From positions 87,930 through 151,929 of the forward strand of contig NZ_JACA01000027.1 in assembly GCF_000520995.1 (NCBI RefSeq): 64,000 nt of DNA, in the 5' to 3' direction. The notes beneath the pieces are model-generated. The model was not told the origin of the DNA. It searched no databases and was given only the letters and a program-made list of their open reading frames with translations. The stretch's first letter is position 1. The number at the start of each line of letters is the position of its first letter. The position numbers were made by a program, and so were the translations under genes. This DNA comes from Aquimarina macrocephali JAMB N27. GTDB lineage: Bacteria > Bacteroidota > Bacteroidia > Flavobacteriales > Flavobacteriaceae. Positions 62,473 through 64,000 of this stretch are shown here, piece by piece.

Positions 62473-63345
62473 TTATATTTTTACTTTCTCATACAAATAT
62501 GTTATATCATTGAATAATCGAGTAAGTTCATTACTCATTTTATAGATTTCCTCATCCGTAAATTTTTGATTATTCAATTTATCTCTATTTTTTTTGATCA
62601 TATTCCATTGAGAAAAAGTCAACCCTATTTTTTCATCAATTTCAGGAGTATTAAACTTACAAATCAAAAATTTATTAATTGCTCCATCCAATTCATGAAA
62701 AGCGTTATTAAGCATTTGATAAGAGTTTTTATTTTTCAATTCCATTTGATTCGCATAATAATAAAATGCCAATCGTTGTGAAAGCATTCGTTGTCTTCCT
62801 GATATATTTATGATTCCTTCTAATTCTAATCTGTCTTCGACTAAATAAGACTCATTTATATCATCTTTAATGCTTTGAAAAGAGTTTTTAGACTCTATAA
62901 TAATAGAAGACACCACTGCATCTGCAGCTTTAAGGAGATCTGTATTTGTTTCTATTACTTTTTTTGCATTATCATAACTCGGTTGAGTTTCAATGAGTAT
63001 TTTAAATTCTTTCCATATTTCATTAACTCTAGTTAACTTTTCAATAGTTCCCTTAAATTGGGTGTTCTGTAAAAGAACTCGGTTTTGTTCTTCAAAAATA
63101 ATCTTACTCGATAATAAATCTCTCTTCACTTTCACATCATTAGCATTCTTAAGTAAATATAAATATGCTTTAGACATTTTTTGAGTAAGCATACGTTGCT
63201 TACCCGAAACATTAATAGCGTTGTTAAATGACAATGATCCATATTTATCATTTAGTTGTGCATGAAGGCTCAATGAACTGGTATACACTAATCCTATCAC
63301 AAATAAAATTAATATTGATCTGTGGGCTTTTGTTTTGTTTTTCAT
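62473..63345 (-). CDS. Secreted protein with two PilJ/NarX-type sensor domains
   Basis: A secreted protein with two copies of the PilJ N-terminal (NarX-like) four-helix module. The signature helix occurs as INVSGKQRMLTQKMSKAYLY and INISGRQRMLSQRLAFYYY; in sensor kinases this P-box-like region binds nitrate or nitrite. No transmitter domain follows, so it is a stand-alone binding protein. The ATG at 63345 gives a classical signal peptide (MKNKTKAHRSILILFVIGLV) and is chosen; an in-frame ATG at 63420, nearer the promoter, would add 25 residues. The partial gene to the right may be its partner. Confidence 0.8.
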   Translation of the reverse strand: MKNKTKAHRSILILFVIGLVYTSSLSLHAQLNDKYGSLSFNNAINVSGKQRMLTQKMSKAYLYLLKNANDVKVKRDLLSSKIIFEEQNRVLLQNTQFKGTIEKLTRVNEIWKEFKILIETQPSYDNAKKVIETNTDLLKAADAVVSSIIIESKNSFQSIKDDINESYLVEDRLELEGIINISGRQRMLSQRLAFYYYANQMELKNKNSYQMLNNAFHELDGAINKFLICKFNTPEIDEKIGLTFSQWNMIKKNRDKLNNQKFTDEEIYKMSNELTRLFNDITYLYEKVKI

Positions 63346-63919
63346 CGGTATTGGCTTTAAGGTTTTGTTATTTAGTTTATAATTCTCAAACAAATTATAA
63401 GAAGTAAATTTTATCTTCATTTTTTTGGGGTTTTCTTATTGATTTACGGCGCAAAAATATTTCAGACTATGTTCCAGAAATATGATTTTTATCAGTACAT
63501 AAATACTTCTAAATAGATATACAAGCGTCAAATCAACTGTAAAACAGCAATAATTTTGAGTTTTATTTTTATTCAAAATGCAATTTTATATTTCCATGAA
63601 ACCCTTTTTAAGAGTATCTAACTACAAGTAGAGTGAAAAATGGTTTTTATATCTATCAAAGTGAATTTATATTACAAATATTAATGCAAAACTATTTCTC
63701 TTAGATAGAGGCTAAATAGCATGTATTTATACACCGCCCACCCTCCTTTAATCACTTAATTATCTCGAAGAAATTAAAGAGTATACACCAATAAGAATAT
63801 TGATTACCCATAAAATAAGTGTTCGGGTTTCTATAAAATACTGGTAGGGTGGCACTTATATTCTCATTCCTATTACCATACTTTTAACACCATAACTAAT
63901 TAATAAATATAAATTAATC
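63346..63919. other. 574-bp divergent spacer with GC-rich complementary blocks
   Basis: On the minus strand TATTTTTG (63452-63459) is a full -7 match for the sensor-domain gene, about 30 bp before its alternative ATG 63420. Farther right, CCACCCTCC (63738-63746) is complementary to GGTAGGGTGG (63843-63852) with one bulge. The two blocks lie about 100 bp apart in the probable leader of the plus-strand partial gene. Nothing else is recognised. Confidence 0.5.
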
Positions 63920-64000
63920 ATGAAAACACAAACTCATTTTAAAAGAAACTACCTAAGCATAAGGCATTTGGTCTTATGGTTTTTATTGTTCTCCTGTTGG
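63920..64000 (+). CDS. Partial exported protein (cut by window end)
   Basis: A plus-strand frame opens at ATG 63920 and runs past the window edge. The 27 visible residues are a basic start (MKTQTHFKRNY) and a hydrophobic core (HLVLWFLLFSC), a signal peptide or lipoprotein signal. Nothing can be said of its function. It is divergent from the PilJ-type sensor-domain gene. Confidence 0.6.
   Translation, partial: MKTQTHFKRNYLSIRHLVLWFLLFSCW

Noticed and set aside
1..64000. CRISPR arrays, insertion sequences, prophage, tRNA or rRNA genes
   Set aside because: No regularly spaced repeats, transposase or integrase motifs, terminal inverted repeats with target duplications, or cloverleaf/rRNA sequence were recognised on either strand.

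Overview
The window is AT-rich chromosomal DNA from a marine-type Bacteroidota, most likely family Flavobacteriaceae (an Aquimarina-like genus would fit, but I cannot prove genus). Pointers are the gene set (BshC bacillithiol enzyme, a LysM x5 plus PBP1 fusion next to guaA, rpmB-rpmG-DUF4295-ftsY, and exonuclease-FAH-Hpt-cinA), promoters of the TTG-N18-21-TAnnTTTG kind, nearly no Shine-Dalgarno sequences, and many secreted lipoproteins. No tRNA, rRNA, CRISPR array, insertion sequence or prophage was seen.

Layout. 0.1-7.7 kb: small secreted protein, cupin, sucC, Lon-N-domain protein, lysA, secreted amidohydrolase, SRPBCC protein, DUF3820 protein and DUF922 protease. 8.1-16.6 kb: guaA with a LysM/PBP1 cell-envelope protein, a small secreted protein behind a repeat-bearing promoter, a membrane TPR-HTH regulator and bshC. 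16.7-28.4 kb: three large secreted metallopeptidases (M14, M3, M16) on the plus strand, with RsgA and four unrecognised genes between them. 28.7-39.0 kb: methyltransferase, pirin, tiny lipoprotein, M57 protease, DUF1579-like protein, rimO, serine hydrolase, amidase and a CarboxypepD-domain protein. 39.1-44.5 kb: ftsY, DUF4295, rpmG, rpmB, a candidate small RNA, a stop-interrupted small gene, then cinA-Hpt-FAH-exonuclease. 44.6-52.0 kb: a metal-uptake locus. 52.0-64.0 kb: a second stop-interrupted gene, MFS permease, outer-membrane protein, dehydrogenase E2, recR, small genes, cobalamin adenosyltransferase, DUF2795, secA, a PilJ/NarX-type sensor-domain protein and a gene cut by the window edge.

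The best candidate for an integrated system is the metal locus at 44.6-52.0 kb. A DtxR-family regulator with MntR-type metal residues is divergent from a TonB-dependent receptor carrying a CxxC in its plug, a secreted thioredoxin (WCMYC), a TroA-like binding protein, an ATPase and two permeases. Both permeases end in a winged-helix-like domain resembling the regulator's own. Palindromes in the 51-bp divergent spacer, one of them covering the regulator's start codon, look like operators.

Other points for a second look are the three-hairpin RNA candidate at 40.97-41.06 kb, two small secreted-protein genes broken by one in-frame stop each, and GTCGAT-type repeats with 21-bp pitch upstream of two small secreted-protein genes. 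Most of the remainder is ordinary housekeeping. Several starts were moved downstream from TTG or GTG codons to the ATG that fits the family or a signal peptide.
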